This document shows positions 11,001 through 21,421 of a stretch of DNA of 41,000 bases, one piece after another. Under the pieces are notes generated by a model that saw only the letters and a list, made by a program, of their open reading frames with translations, was not told the DNA's origin and searched no databases. A program made the position numbers and the translations under genes. The stretch is from Mesostigma viride (Eukaryota; Streptophyta; Mesostigmatophyceae; Mesostigmatales; Mesostigmataceae): the NCBI GenBank assembly GCA_009746045.1, contig RPFO01000022.1, positions 5,563,504-5,604,503 on the forward strand, read 5' to 3'. Numbering within the stretch: the first letter of the stretch is position 1; every line of letters starts with the position of its first letter.

Positions 11001-14000
11001 GTGACATGACAGAGGAGGGGGTGTTGTATGTTGCGTGGGTGGGTCAGTTTGCCTTGCGCCTGCCACAATTTTGGGTGTCAGCCACCAGAAGTTACCAACG
11101 TCGTTCATCTTACAAGAAGGTGCAGTGAACTCACTGAACTGTCTCGCGCCAATGGGATGCTTGTCACCTACGGACTACCAACCTGTAAGCGCAGTTTCCC
11201 CGCCCGAGCAATCATAGGGCCTGCCGGCGCGCCGGCCCCGCCCCGGCAACTTTCCCGCCCTGCCTGCCCCGGCAGCTCCCCGGCGGGGATCCCGCGCAGG
11301 GCCGGCACTAAAATGAGCACTGGTGGAAAGCTTGCGGGGGAATGGGGGCGGGTGGGGGTGGGGGGTTGCGGTGGCTTGGGAAGAAGACAGAAGGAAGGGG
11401 AGGGAGCAATGTCTGGGGTGTACTCGTTTGCCAGTGGGGGAAGGGAATGGGCGAGGGGGCAAGGGGTGGGCATTTTTCTAGCGAGGCCCACTCTTATCTC
11501 CATGCATACACTGGCAGATTGAGCGTCAGGAACATAGACGGAGGTGTTACATAAGGGTAACCATTTATGGCCAGGACATTTGTTTCATTTCTGTGATCGC
11601 TTGAGGGTTGTTTTGCGGCTTTGCTTTTGGATGAAACATTCTGACATGACGCCAGCCCTCGCGTCATGCCACCTGTCCCCCCCCCCCCCCCGTCTTCCCT
11701 TTCCTCCCCGTACCTCCTCTCCCTGTTTCCTCCCTTTCTTGTGCTTCCTCCACTTCCCGCCTTCCTTCCATTCCCTTCTCCTCGTCACTCCTCTCGCTCG
11801 TCTGCTTTTCTCCCTCTGCTTTTTTCCCTCTGCTTTTCTCCTCCGCTTTCCCTCTCTGCTTCGCTCCATCCCTTGCTCTTCTCGCCCCCTCCCCCTCCCT
11901 TTTGTGTACTTCCCTCCCGTCCTCTTCGCTCGCCCCCCCCCCCCTGGCCTCCCCCACCCCAGCACGATCAACTGGGCGGGCCAGACGAACGACCCCAATG
12001 CGGCCGACGACCAGAAGAAGATGCACCCGCGCGCGTCCTTTGCGGCCTTCCAGGAGGTGGTCCGCGGCCAGAGCGCGCCGTGGGAGGACGGCGAGATGGA
12101 CATCATTCACTCGCTGCAGCTCATCCTGCGCGGCCAGTTTGCGGATATCGAGGACGTGGGCGTGCGCACGATGATCCACCTGCGCCTCAACCAGCTGCGG
12201 CTCAAGAACATTGACGAGGTGAACACGGTCGCGTCCGAGATGGTGCGGCTCATCGAGACCGCGTCCGCGCCGATCTTTGCGGTGAGTCGCGGGCGAAGTT
12301 TTCACCTTGCGGGGAGCGGGGGGAATGGGTGGTAGTCCTAGAGAGGATTTCATGGGGGTCTAGGTATGGGTAGAGGCCAACAGGGCTGAGTCCGAGACGG
12401 TGCAGTTGATGGGGACCGCGTCCGCGCCCATCAATTGGGGTGAGTTGAGGGAAGGATGATCGATGGCAGCCCATGAGGTGACGCTGGAACCGATCAACCC
12501 ATGCTCTCGGTACATTGGAGTGGGTGCATTGAACCCTGGGCTTTCGACCCTTTTTTTCTTGTTTTGTTTTTTGGAGTGCTTGTGCGGGGCAGGGGGCCCA
12601 CGTTCTGGCAGCAACCAGGGGTTGCAATTTCGGTGGGCAAAGGGGTTGTAATCTAGAGAAGCAGTCAGGGGCAGGAAAGGCAGCGGCCAGGCCCCTCTTG
12701 GTGGAGCTGCGAGAGGGGAACCTGTGAGGTGAATGGGATGCGGGATGATGTCGGCCATGGGAAGGGCGAGCAAGCCAGTGAACGAGCCGCATGGCTACCC
12801 ATCATTATCGCTACTTCATCCCGGTGTGCCCCTGCCTCTGCCAGGAAAACCGTGTAAACATCGGATCAAATTGGATGGGTGTCTCATCGGGTTCACCTGC
12901 CATTACTGCAGTTCGCTTTTTGTCTGGTTTGCTGTTTCCCTAATATCCCCCCTCGCCCCCCGCATACCCAACCCTTCCCTCCCTCTTCCCCCCTCCCTCT
13001 TCCCCACTCCCTCTTCCCCACTCCCTCTTCCCCACTCCCTCTCCCCCCCTCCCTCTTCCCCACTCCCTCTTCCCCACTCCCTCTTCCCCCTTCCTCTACC
13101 CCCCTCCCTCTACCCCCCAGGTCAACCTCGAGTGCCGAGTCTCGGCATGGAACGGCAAGATGGCGCAGCTGACGGGCGTCCCCTTTGAGGAGGCGGTCAA
13201 CCTTCCGCTGATCGACCACTTTCTGATGCCCGGGTCCAAGCACCTGGTCATGCGGCTCATGCAGAAGGCCCACCATGGGGAGGAGGTCCAGAATGTGGAG
13301 ATCTGCCTGCGCACCAAGCTGGGCATGCGGGGGGCGGGGTCCTCGGGCCAGGGCGGGGCGGATGGCAGCAGCGACATGGAGGTGGGGAGTGCAGGGGCCA
13401 GCGGTAGCACCACGCTGGGAGGGGATGACGGGGGCCATCGCGTCGTCACGCTCCTCGTGAACACGTGCGTGAGTCGTGACGTGAGTGAGCAGGTGGTCGG
13501 TGTCTGCTTTGTCGGCCAGGACGTAACCGAGAAGAAGTGTGTGGAGGACACGTACACCAAGTGCAAGGGTGACTACACCTCGATTGTCTCTTCGCTCAAC
13601 CCGCTCATCCCGCCCATCTTTGGCAGCGACCAGAACGGGTACGTGGTCGAATGGAACCCCAACATGGAGCGCATCTCGGGCCTGTCCAAGGAAGAGGTAC
13701 TCCGCAAGCTGCTGCTGGGCGAGGTCTTTGGGATGGACCCGAAGCACTGCATGCTGGTACTCCCGGACCAGGAGACGCGGGTGCAGTTCGAGATTATGCT
13801 TAACCGCGCGGTCGGCGGCATGGACAACAGCGTGCAGCCCTTCTCGTTCATCGACAAGAGCGGCAAGAACCGGCGCATGCAGCTGAACGTGAGCAAGCGG
13901 CTCGACAACGCGGGCAACATCACGGGACTCTTCTGCTTCCTGCAGGTAAGCCAGGGAAAGTGGGCATTTCCGTTGGCGCACCCAACAGCTAAAGTTGAAT

Positions 14001-15882
14001 GCTTGCAAATCGTTGGGTTGTCTTGCCAGGTTTTAATACGCCCGTCTTCCCCCCGTCCCCCCTGCTTCTCTGCCCCTCACCCTCCCTCTCTCTTGTCAGT
14101 GGACGTTTTTGCCTGCCTGCCTGCCTGCCTGAGCTACCCGCCACCCCCACCACCTTGACCACGCACACCAACACACACTAACATCAACACACACATCATC
14201 ATGGAAACACACACGCACACGCACACAGTATGCTTTTTAAGATTTAACTAAACCCAGGCATACCCTTTGCTAGCTTGTTGTTGACCTGTCCTGCCGGTCT
14301 GTCCAATTTCACACGGGTAAAAGCACATACGCATATACACACAGACACGCTCCTATTGACATGAATCCCCGCACGCACCACACAAACAATGGATGGCCTC
14401 TGTCCCCCTCGCCCACCCACCGACCCACCCGCCCACCCGCCCGCCCGCCCGCCCACCCACCCACCCACCCACCCACCCACCCACCAGGACATGTCGGCGG
14501 AGCTGGAAGACGTGCTGCGCATCCAGATGGCGGCGTCGAGCGCTGTGGAGGAGCTGGCCAAGGAGCTGCAGTACCTGAGGGAGCAGACGAGGCCCGCACT
14601 CGCTGGCATCCGCACCAGCGCGGCGCTGGTGCAGCGGACGGACATGTCCGAGGGCCAGCGGCAGATGATCGAGGCGATCGCATCGTGCGAGGAGCAGATC
14701 CGCAAGGTGAGCTGGTTTGCTAGGTCTTTGGTTGGTGAGGCCAGGTGGGTAGGGTTTAGGGCTGCAAGGAGGCGGGGGAAGGTGATTGAGTCGTGTGGTG
14801 AGTGAGGGGTGGTGGTGGGCGTGGTGGTCGGGCCAGCGGCAGACTGGCAAGGTGAGGTTGATAGCCTCCGTTTGGTCTGGGCAGGCAGGCAAGGTGGTTG
14901 CGATGAGGGGTGGGACGTCTGGGTGGGTGTGGAGACCAACACTTTGTGCAAGGAGCAGATACGCAAGCTGAGCTGTCGTGTGGAACTTTTTCATTTTTCT
15001 CTGGAGTGTGGGGGGATGATATGTCCATCTGTGAGGAGCAGAGAAGGATATGTGTGCTGAGCTAGTTTGTTCAGTGTTCATCTATGTGCCGCAAGCTGGC
15101 CAAGTCTTTAAGGGGCCAGCTGGATCTCTTCGTTCGCCCCCCTTGTTCCCTAAAAGATACAACAATTCGTTCGCCCCCCTTGTTCCCTAAAAGATGCAAC
15201 AAGCCCTTTGGGGGGGCGCAGCCTTTTTCTCGATATCATTTGTGATCCCTCACTAACGAAATGGGTTTTGGGCCTGCCACGCTTGCCACACTCGTGACAA
15301 CCCACCCCACCCCCCGGCCAGGTGGTGGACAAGGGCGACCTGCAGGCGGTGGAGGACGGGACCGCGGTGCTTGCGGCCAAGCCGTTCTCCATGTCCGCTC
15401 TCGTCAACACGGTCATCAGCGAGGGGATGGAGGCCGGGTCGGCCAAGGGCATCCAGATCACGCAGTCGGTCCCGGGGGACTGCCGGGAGCTGGAGATGGT
15501 GGGCGACCGCGTGCGCATGCAGCAAGTGCTCTCCCAGTTTGTGCACACGTCGATCGGGCTCACCAAGAAAGGGTTTGTCGAGCTGGGCGTGCGGCTGGTG
15601 CCGCCCGTCGAAGGCGAGCCCGGGACGCCCCAGCGCGTGCGGTTCAAGGTCATGTACACAGGACAGGTGGCGGCGCTGCCGCGCGAGCTACAGGAGGAGC
15701 TGGTCGACATGGACATGAGCGTGCAGCGGCCCGAGGGGCTCGGCCTGAACGTTTGCAACAAGCTCGTCCGCCTCATGGGTGGGACCTGCTCGTATCAGAC
15801 GGAGGTGGAGAAGGGGTACTCGTTCCTTGTCACCATGCCATTACCCGCGTACACGGGCGATAAGGCCATGGGGGATGCGTGA
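8074..15882 (+). CDS. PHY: Canonical plant-type phytochrome, seven exons, 1157 aa
   Basis: This is a red/far-red photoreceptor binding a linear tetrapyrrole. Exons: 8074-8331, 8474-9358, 10571-10977, 11963-12281, 13121-13945, 14488-14706 and 15322-15882. All introns are GT...CAG, and the frame is kept throughout (only intron 3 is not phase 0). Domains: N-terminal PAS ~65-210; GAF ~225-400 with YPATDIP and the chromophore-binding Cys316 in LHCHREYM (codon 9161-9163); PHY ~410-600 with the PRASF tongue motif; PAS repeats ~625-895; kinase-related module ~905-1140. The DHp helix reads YLREQTRPALAGIR with no phospho-accepting His, as in land-plant phytochromes. The ATPase part keeps GDRVRMQQVL and GLGLNVC. 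No receiver domain follows the stop. Length fits plant phytochromes (about 1120-1130 aa). It is probably a Ser/Thr-type or signalling output rather than a His kinase (inference). ATG 8074 is chosen because it fits the family N-terminus. No frameshift is seen. Confidence 0.94.
9359..10570 (+). other. Phytochrome intron 2
   Basis: A 1.2-kb intron with donor GTACGT and acceptor CCCGCAG. The first ~250 bp are AT-rich, unlike the neighbouring exons. The last ~600 bp are strongly pyrimidine-rich with a C-run at 10210-10228. No coding potential is supported. Confidence 0.8.
10978..11962 (+). other. Phytochrome intron 3
   Basis: A 985-bp intron that splits a codon after its second base (donor GTGAGC, acceptor CCCCAG). 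Purine-rich in the middle (11330-11470), then C/T-rich from 11676 to the acceptor. Frames inside it are low-complexity Pro/Ser or Arg/Glu sequence. Confidence 0.8.
12954..13119 (+). repeat. CCCTCTTCCCCACT minisatellite at the intron 4 3' splice site
   Basis: About ten imperfect 14-bp units of CTCCCTCTTCCCCA run up to the acceptor that precedes exon 5 (13121). The array supplies the whole polypyrimidine tract. Confidence 0.88.
14400..14487 (+). repeat. CCCA/CCCG microsatellite at the intron 5 3' splice site
   Basis: Tandem CCCA and CCCG tetramers end in CCACCAG directly before exon 6. A short CCTG run (14113-14130) and a CA-rich block lie earlier in the same intron. Confidence 0.88.
14828..14975 (+). 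repeat. Duplicated exon 6 fragments inside intron 6
   Basis: The end of exon 6 plus its donor (14691-14714) recurs at 14952-14975 with 22 of 24 bases identical. In the copy the donor GTGAGC has become CTGAGC. A second fragment near 14830 repeats GGGCCAGCGGCAGA of the exon and then continues with CAAGGTGAG. These are non-functional relics of a local duplication. Confidence 0.7.
15129..15202 (+). repeat. 37-bp tandem duplication in intron 6
   Basis: Two adjacent 37-bp units (15129-15165, 15166-15202), each starting TTCGTTCGCCCCCCTTG and ending in CAACAA, differ at one base (GATAC versus GATGC). Confidence 0.9.
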
Positions 15883-16945
15883 ACGGGCGCCATCTCCACA
15901 CCAAAACAACGCTCTTGGCACTCTCGGTGAGCGATGTGTGGCGGCGTGTGGGCACAGTTCGGCTAGGCGTGGGGTCGTGCGGAGGAGGCTTGGTTGTAGG
16001 AACCCTTGCTTCTGCTTTGCAAGGATTCTGCTGTATTCATGCTGGCCCTTGCCCTAGGCACCGGTTGGGGTGGGGCCCCGGCTCCCATGGGATGGGGGTT
16101 CATCCGTCTCAACTCGAAGTTGGCCAGTGAGGCAGAGGGCCCATCGGTTCACAGAGGGAGCCGGCGCGGTCATGTGAGATGGGAAGCGTGCATGTTGTAC
16201 TTGGTGGGTGCACGCCACGACGGTAATGGAAGGGTCAGGGTAAAGGAAGGGGCCGGAACTGCTTGCCCAGCCAGGGCGGCGACGCTTGTCTCCACTTCTT
16301 GAAGGGAAATGGAGCTGGAATGCCTCGCCACGTGGCCGGTGTGCCGGGGGGATGACATGGGGAGATGCGGGTGTGACAAGTGAGGGCTCCTCACGTGGGT
16401 GCAAGGGCAGAAGCGAGTGCGAGCATGGCTAGCCTCTTATGCCTTGGTGCACGGGCTCTTCTCGGCCCATCCCGTGGCTGTCAGGGTAGTCAGGGTGTCC
16501 CCTCTGTGCTTGACTTGTCATGATAGACGTATCTTTAGATTTTCGCAGTCAACCAGATTGTTCTCTGCCAACGTGTGTTTAAAATGTGCCAGCGATACCT
16601 CCTGGATCCTTGCGCCAAGGCAGAATGTCACAGTAATAATCGCGCACGAAAGGCAGCTCGAACTCCGCTTCTTTTCGACGGGGCGGATCACTAGTCTGCC
16701 CATAGACAAGAGCAGTTCATGTAAGTACTTGCGCATGGGCATGCCACGGAGTACTATGCTAATCTCATTAGAAAAATTATTGAATGAAAGTATTACAAAT
16801 GCCGCCTGCATCATGCCCCATTATGGCATTCATAGCGATTCGGGCCGCGGTGCCCACACCCCTGTAACTAGGACCTAGATAGCTTATACCATCCATTCCA
16901 TCCCATGTTCCCCTCCCACTGAGGACTTACGCTCACGTGACGCAG
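15883..16945. other. Region downstream of the phytochrome gene
   Basis: GC-rich up to about 16510, more AT-rich after that. It should hold the phytochrome 3' UTR. No coding region, RNA gene or repeat is supported; the longest frames (16399-16878 +, 16518-16814 -) show no motif. Confidence 0.5.
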
Positions 16946-17088
16946 TAATTAATCATTAAAAATTAAATTAAATTAAATTATAACATGCCTCCGTGGGGAG
17001 GTCATGTAGCACATATTTCATGATGGATGGGGTGGAGGAAGCCGCGTGATCGAACTATCCTAACTCTATCTAGAAAATCCTAACTGCA

Positions 17089-18978
17089 CTACTCATCAAA
17101 ACGCCTCCTCCGCTTGGGGGGAGGTGGCTTGCCCACAGGGTCGGGCGTGTGTGCCTTGACAATCTTCTTCCACCGCTCCTTGTCCTGCATGGCAGTCCAA
17201 AGAGGGGAGAGAGAGTGGATGCGGTGCTCAAACTGGGCTGGGACCACGAGGTCGTCCAGCAGCATCTGAACGTAGTTGGTGACAGGTTTCCCTACCCTTT
17301 TGGGAATGTCCTTGGGGCCAGGCCAGGTCAGAATGTGCCGCCCTGGCTGTCCAAGCCGCTGGGGGCCGGCCAGACCAAGGGTGGTGTCGACCTGGCTGGT
17401 GCGTGCAAGGTGTCCTACAAATGCTATCCTACGCTGTCTAATCTCGTCCGAAACACGAGGCATGCCATGATACAGAGACTCTGATGACGGACGCTCGGAA
17501 AAACCTACATTAAGGACCTGCCGGAGCATCCTGTAAACTGTGCCGTCGAGCCGAGCTGCCAGCTTGGGGGGGAGGGTCCACGCCTCGGCGCCATACGTGA
17601 GCACCGTGAGGACGAGGACCTTGAAGAGCGTGCGCTTGCGGTGCCCGTTAAGGCCCTTCGAGCGCCAGTAGGGTGTGAGCGAACGGAGCTTGGCCCAGGC
17701 AAGGCCGATGCGGGTGTCCACATCGTCGGCGGTGTCAGGAAGCCAGCTCCCCAGCAGCTTGAAGCGGTCGCGGAACGGGACCTCCGTCCCGTCGAGCAGG
17801 CGCGGCAGCGGTGGTTTACTGGATGCGCCTATCACCATCGCCTCAGTTTTGACACTAATCTCCAGCCCCACCGCCCGCGCCTCCAGGCCCAGGCAGTCCA
17901 GCCAGGTCTGAATGTGCTCGGGGCTCTCGATGAGGGTGGTATCATCCGCATAAATCAGGTCGGCAAGGCGGTAACCAGGTCTAACCCCGCCGTGCTCTTT
18001 CACGTTAAGGATGTCCAAGCCTGGCTCGAACCCCTTAAGAGCAGTAAAGCGCGCACGTGCCCGGCGCATGACGTGATCCACGACAATAATGAACAGGTAT
18101 GGGGACAGGACACAACCTTGCCACACCCCGTGGTGAAGGGGGAATGGTGGAGTGGTGCCCTCCGCAGTCCGCACTACTGCCTGTGAGCCCTCATACAGAC
18201 GGCGAATGGCAGCAATAAACGCAGGTGGTACCCGATCCAGAGCTAGGATGGCCCAAAGAGCCTCCCAGAGAACCGTGTCAAAGGCCTTGATATAGTCAAC
18301 AAAAATGAAGACCAGCGGCAAACTGTCAGGGGGAAGTCGACGCACCTCCTCCATCAACCGGCGCGCGACAAACACAGCCATGACAGTGTTACGACCACGA
18401 CGGAAACCCATCTGAGACTCACCCAGGTGTGGGTCCAGCGCGGCGCGGAGCCTGTGCAGCATCATGCGCATGAAGACCTTCAGCGCGGCGCTCTGGAGGC
18501 AGACACCCCGGTAGTTACCGGGGTCAGCAGCAGAGCCCTTCTTGTACAGCATGACGCGGATGGCCGTCTGCCACTCAGCAGGCGGAGGCTCGTCAGAGAG
18601 CAGGACACGGTTGCAGAACGCCAGCAGAAGATCCCTAACCGCCAGATCAGGGGTCTTCAGCAGCTCAGCAGAAAGGTGGTCGGCACCGACCGCCGCATCG
18701 TACCGCAGGCGAGCAAGGGCGCCGTCCAATTCCTCCAAAGTGAAGGGGTGGACGACGTCGTTGGTGGCAAGGCAGCCCTCCTTCAAGGCGGGGACTTGGT
18801 AGTCCGCGGCCGAGGAGGGGGGCGCTGGCGGCGGCGGGGGTCCGGCGACCCCGAGGCGGGCGGCCGTCTCAGGGTGAAGCGGCGGAGGGGGGGCGCGAGC
18901 CCCACCGGTCAAAGAAACATTGTGGGCCAACCAGCGGTCAAGGCTTACCGGCGCCGTGCCGTCCCCCGTGTGCTCCAC
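17089..18978 (-). CDS. LINE ORF2, reverse transcriptase part
   Basis: A 629-residue frame carrying an RVT_1-type reverse transcriptase that primes cDNA synthesis at a nicked chromosomal target. Visible motifs are VDYIKAFDTV (motif A), GVWQGCVLSPYLF and the catalytic LIYADDT (YADD codons at 17941-17952). Downstream is the LINE C-terminal region with FKLLGSW, LTVLTYGAEAWTL and RQRRIAFVGHLAR, ending in a basic KRRRRFDE tail. The frame stays open upstream to about 19018, where the inserted block begins, so the GTG at 18978 is not a real start. The RT itself appears intact. Confidence 0.9.
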   Translation of the reverse strand: MEHTGDGTAPVSLDRWLAHNVSLTGGARAPPPPLHPETAARLGVAGPPPPPAPPSSAADYQVPALKEGCLATNDVVHPFTLEELDGALARLRYDAAVGADHLSAELLKTPDLAVRDLLLAFCNRVLLSDEPPPAEWQTAIRVMLYKKGSAADPGNYRGVCLQSAALKVFMRMMLHRLRAALDPHLGESQMGFRRGRNTVMAVFVARRLMEEVRRLPPDSLPLVFIFVDYIKAFDTVLWEALWAILALDRVPPAFIAAIRRLYEGSQAVVRTAEGTTPPFPLHHGVWQGCVLSPYLFIIVVDHVMRRARARFTALKGFEPGLDILNVKEHGGVRPGYRLADLIYADDTTLIESPEHIQTWLDCLGLEARAVGLEISVKTEAMVIGASSKPPLPRLLDGTEVPFRDRFKLLGSWLPDTADDVDTRIGLAWAKLRSLTPYWRSKGLNGHRKRTLFKVLVLTVLTYGAEAWTLPPKLAARLDGTVYRMLRQVLNVGFSERPSSESLYHGMPRVSDEIRQRRIAFVGHLARTSQVDTTLGLAGPQRLGQPGRHILTWPGPKDIPKRVGKPVTNYVQMLLDDLVVPAQFEHRIHSLSPLWTAMQDKERWKKIVKAHTPDPVGKPPPPKRRRRFDE

Positions 18979-19170
18979 CGGGGTGCGCTGCCGCCGTCCG
19001 CCGAGCCGGTCGAGGTCACATTACAATTCGTTCAAGTGGCCCGCCGGAGCGGCTGTACAATTTTTCCCAGTGAGCGCGCTGCCAAGTGTACTTGTGGGCA
19101 AATTTTTAGGTGCCCCGTCACTTCGAGGTACTAAAAATTAGGCTACGGTACGAATTCAGCGAATTTCAGC

Positions 19171-19353
19171 GAATTTTCAGTCGAACCAAAGGAAGTGACG
19201 CCAACTACCAAAAAGTTTCCGTTACGAATTTTCAGCCCAACACTCGCGCAAAATGAAGTGACGGCAACTACCAAAAAGTTTCCGTTACGAATTTTCACTC
19301 CCACACGTTTGCACAAAAGGAAGTGACGGCAACTACCAAAAAGTTTCCGTTAC
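19171..19353. repeat. Three tandem 55-65 bp units
   Basis: Units at 19171-19225, 19226-19288 and 19289-19353 each begin GAATTTTCA and end AAAAAGTTTCCGTTAC, with a shared GAAGTGACG block and variable spacers. A partial fourth unit follows. Confidence 0.85.
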
Positions 19354-19373
19354 GAATTTTCAGTCCCACACTT

Positions 19374-19683
19374 CGCGCAAATTTTAGTAGGGCTGCACGC
19401 AAGCTACCTTTCAAAATTTTGCGCTAGTATGGAACGCATTTAATTCGTCTGGAGGAACGCTGCCCGCCAACTACCCCCGTTCAGAAAGTTCCGCCGAAAT
19501 TTACCCGAGATTTGGAAATCTGAACGTCCGCGCAAATTTTAGTAGGGCTGCACGCAAGCTACCTTTCAAAATTTTGCGCAAGTATGGAACGCAATTCATT
19601 CGTCCGGAGGAATGCTGCTCGTCAACTGCCCCCGTTCAGAAAGTTGCGCCGAACTTTACTTGAGATTTGGAAATCTGAACGTG
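19374..19683. repeat. Two tandem 155-bp units
   Basis: Copies at 19374-19528 and 19529-19683 begin CGCGCAAATTTTAGTAGGG and end with GGAAATCTGAACGT. They differ at roughly one position in ten. They lie in the same insert as the shorter units. Confidence 0.88.
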
Positions 19684-19754
19684 CGGTTGGAGTTTCGCGG
19701 GGAAACCCAAGTTCCCAAGTAATTCACCAATGACGCGCTTCGAACACTTGTCCG

Positions 19755-21347
19755 CTAAAACCTAAGCAGCCGCTCCGGCTGGCCACTTAAACGAAACTTG
19801 ATCGGGTACCACATGTCCTTGCCCTGGTTGCGAGCCTGGCAGGCCTTGGCATCCGCGATGCACTGGGCCGCCTCCGCGTCCTGAGCGTGCTCGTAGGCCT
19901 CCACAAGGGCGGCCTGGAGCAGTGGTTTCTGCAGCGGATCCCGGTTACGCTTGAGGCGGTGCCGGGCGGCCAAGACCTTGGGGTCCTGGCGGTAGAGCGG
20001 GCCGGGGCGGCGGCGGGGCATGACCGGCAGGTGCCGGGCCGCCAGCAACGGGGCACGGGCCGCAAAGCCCGCAAAAATGGCTGCGTTGGGGGCACCATTG
20101 TCCAGCTCGTCGACGTCCGCCCGGGCGTCCAGGGCCGACAGGTACTTCCGTCGGCACCAGTTCCGCTCGTGCTCGGCGTCCGTCCAGTCCTCAGGATCTC
20201 CCTTGACCGGACGTAGAGCAGACCAGTCAGGGCGGACCACTGGGGCGCGGCGCGCGGGGACGTGGAACCGGAGCCGAAGGGTCGCGCGCACCAACCGGTG
20301 GTCAGAGCACACCGTCGGCGTGTCAAACACTCGGGTGTCCAGGACCGAGGTGCACCTGGACTGCCGTACCACCACGTAGTCCAAACAGGCCTGACGGCCG
20401 TTAGGACCACGAAAAGTGACCAAGTCCTGTGAGGGACGTTGGAAGTGGCAGTTGACAGCAACCATCCCGCTATCCCGCAAAAAGGCAGAAAACAGGGGAG
20501 TGTTGTCGTTAGCAGTAGTGTCAGCAGGCGCAAAGCGGCTGCCAGCAGTGCCCACGGGGAGCGTGGCATTGGCGTCGAGCAGCATAACCAAAAAGTGGCG
20601 GGCCGGGGTGACCCTCTCAAGGTCATGCAAGGATTCGAAGAACTCCTCACGGGCCGAATCAGTTAGACCACTGTGGGGTGCATAGCCCACCCCCACCGTG
20701 AGGTGGTGTTTAGACCGCCCCTCGACAGAGGTGAAATGTGCTACCATAAGGCGTGGGGTTAGAAACTTAAGCGTGCTGAGGCTAGCAACTGCTAGCGGCG
20801 AACACAAAAGACCAACACCACCTTGGCCAGGCGTACCGCTGCCAGCGAAGTAAAACCGCCAGCCACCCGCCAAGCGAGCAGTGCTCACCATGCCAAGTGG
20901 CACCGTGCGACGGTGTTCCTGGACGCCTAATATAGATACACGATGCTCAATGCAAAATGCGACTAGCTCCTCGATCCGGCAGCTATGGTCGTCATCTAGC
21001 AGTGTGCGGGTGTTAAAAGTGGCAAGGGCCAAGGATGCCTGCTGGCCCACCAGGGGAGAACGACGATGGAGGATGGGGGTGGATGCGGCGGGGGGTGGAG
21101 GTGGGGGTGAAACGGAGGGGGGAAGGGAAGCGGTGGAAATAGTGCTTTTCATCGCATTTATTTTGTCCTGCAGGCGTAGGATGCGAGCCTGCCGCCTGCT
21201 CTGGGTATTCGGGGATGCTTGCGCAACGCAGAGGCGTAGGAAATCTAGCATGCGTTGGGTGTTGCTAATCTTGCTGCTGAGAGCTGTCGTTCTAGCCCGA
21301 GATACCGGCACCACCATGTGTCTCAGTCGACTGTTAGGTCGATGCAT
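19755..21347 (-). CDS. LINE ORF2, AP-type endonuclease part
   Basis: A 530-residue frame holding an exonuclease/endonuclease/phosphatase (AP-endonuclease) domain at about 105-330, which nicks the target DNA for target-primed reverse transcription. Catalytic signatures visible: TFNTRTLL (Asn), GVQEHRR (Glu), GQGGVGLL, MLLDANATL (Asp/Asn) and the terminal SDHRLVRATLRL. A Gln/Arg-rich helical segment precedes it. The last ~14 residues are encoded by the right arm of the insert at 19027-19795, so the natural protein would have continued into the reverse transcriptase. It starts 74 nt after the ORF1 stop. Confidence 0.88.
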   Translation of the reverse strand: MHRPNSRLRHMVVPVSRARTTALSSKISNTQRMLDFLRLCVAQASPNTQSRRQARILRLQDKINAMKSTISTASLPPSVSPPPPPPAASTPILHRRSPLVGQQASLALATFNTRTLLDDDHSCRIEELVAFCIEHRVSILGVQEHRRTVPLGMVSTARLAGGWRFYFAGSGTPGQGGVGLLCSPLAVASLSTLKFLTPRLMVAHFTSVEGRSKHHLTVGVGYAPHSGLTDSAREEFFESLHDLERVTPARHFLVMLLDANATLPVGTAGSRFAPADTTANDNTPLFSAFLRDSGMVAVNCHFQRPSQDLVTFRGPNGRQACLDYVVVRQSRCTSVLDTRVFDTPTVCSDHRLVRATLRLRFHVPARRAPVVRPDWSALRPVKGDPEDWTDAEHERNWCRRKYLSALDARADVDELDNGAPNAAIFAGFAARAPLLAARHLPVMPRRRPGPLYRQDPKVLAARHRLKRNRDPLQKPLLQAALVEAYEHAQDAEAAQCIADAKACQARNQGKDMWYPIKFRLSGQPERLLRF

Positions 21348-21421
21348 GGTAGTGGAACGGGACTGTTTAGAGGCTGTCTCCGAAGCCTGTTAGCCGCGAG
21401 CCGACGAGGAAAGTTGTCTAC

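Larger units (their letters stand above)
19027..19795. mobile_element. Insert with 29-bp inverted ends splitting LINE ORF2
   Basis: Two 29-bp arms at 19027-19055 and 19767-19795 are inverted copies with 27 of 29 matches (TTCGTTYAAGTGGCC and onward). Between them the DNA is AT-richer and made of tandem repeats unlike LINE coding sequence. The endonuclease frame ends inside the right arm and the RT frame meets a stop at the left arm, as expected for an insertion. No clear target-site duplication was found. The sequence suggests a non-autonomous terminal-inverted-repeat element, but this is inferred. Confidence 0.6.

Noticed and set aside
12893-14008. 371-aa minus-strand frame opposite phytochrome exon 5
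   Set aside because: Antisense shadow of GC-rich coding sequence; the + strand encodes recognisable PAS domains with intact splice junctions.
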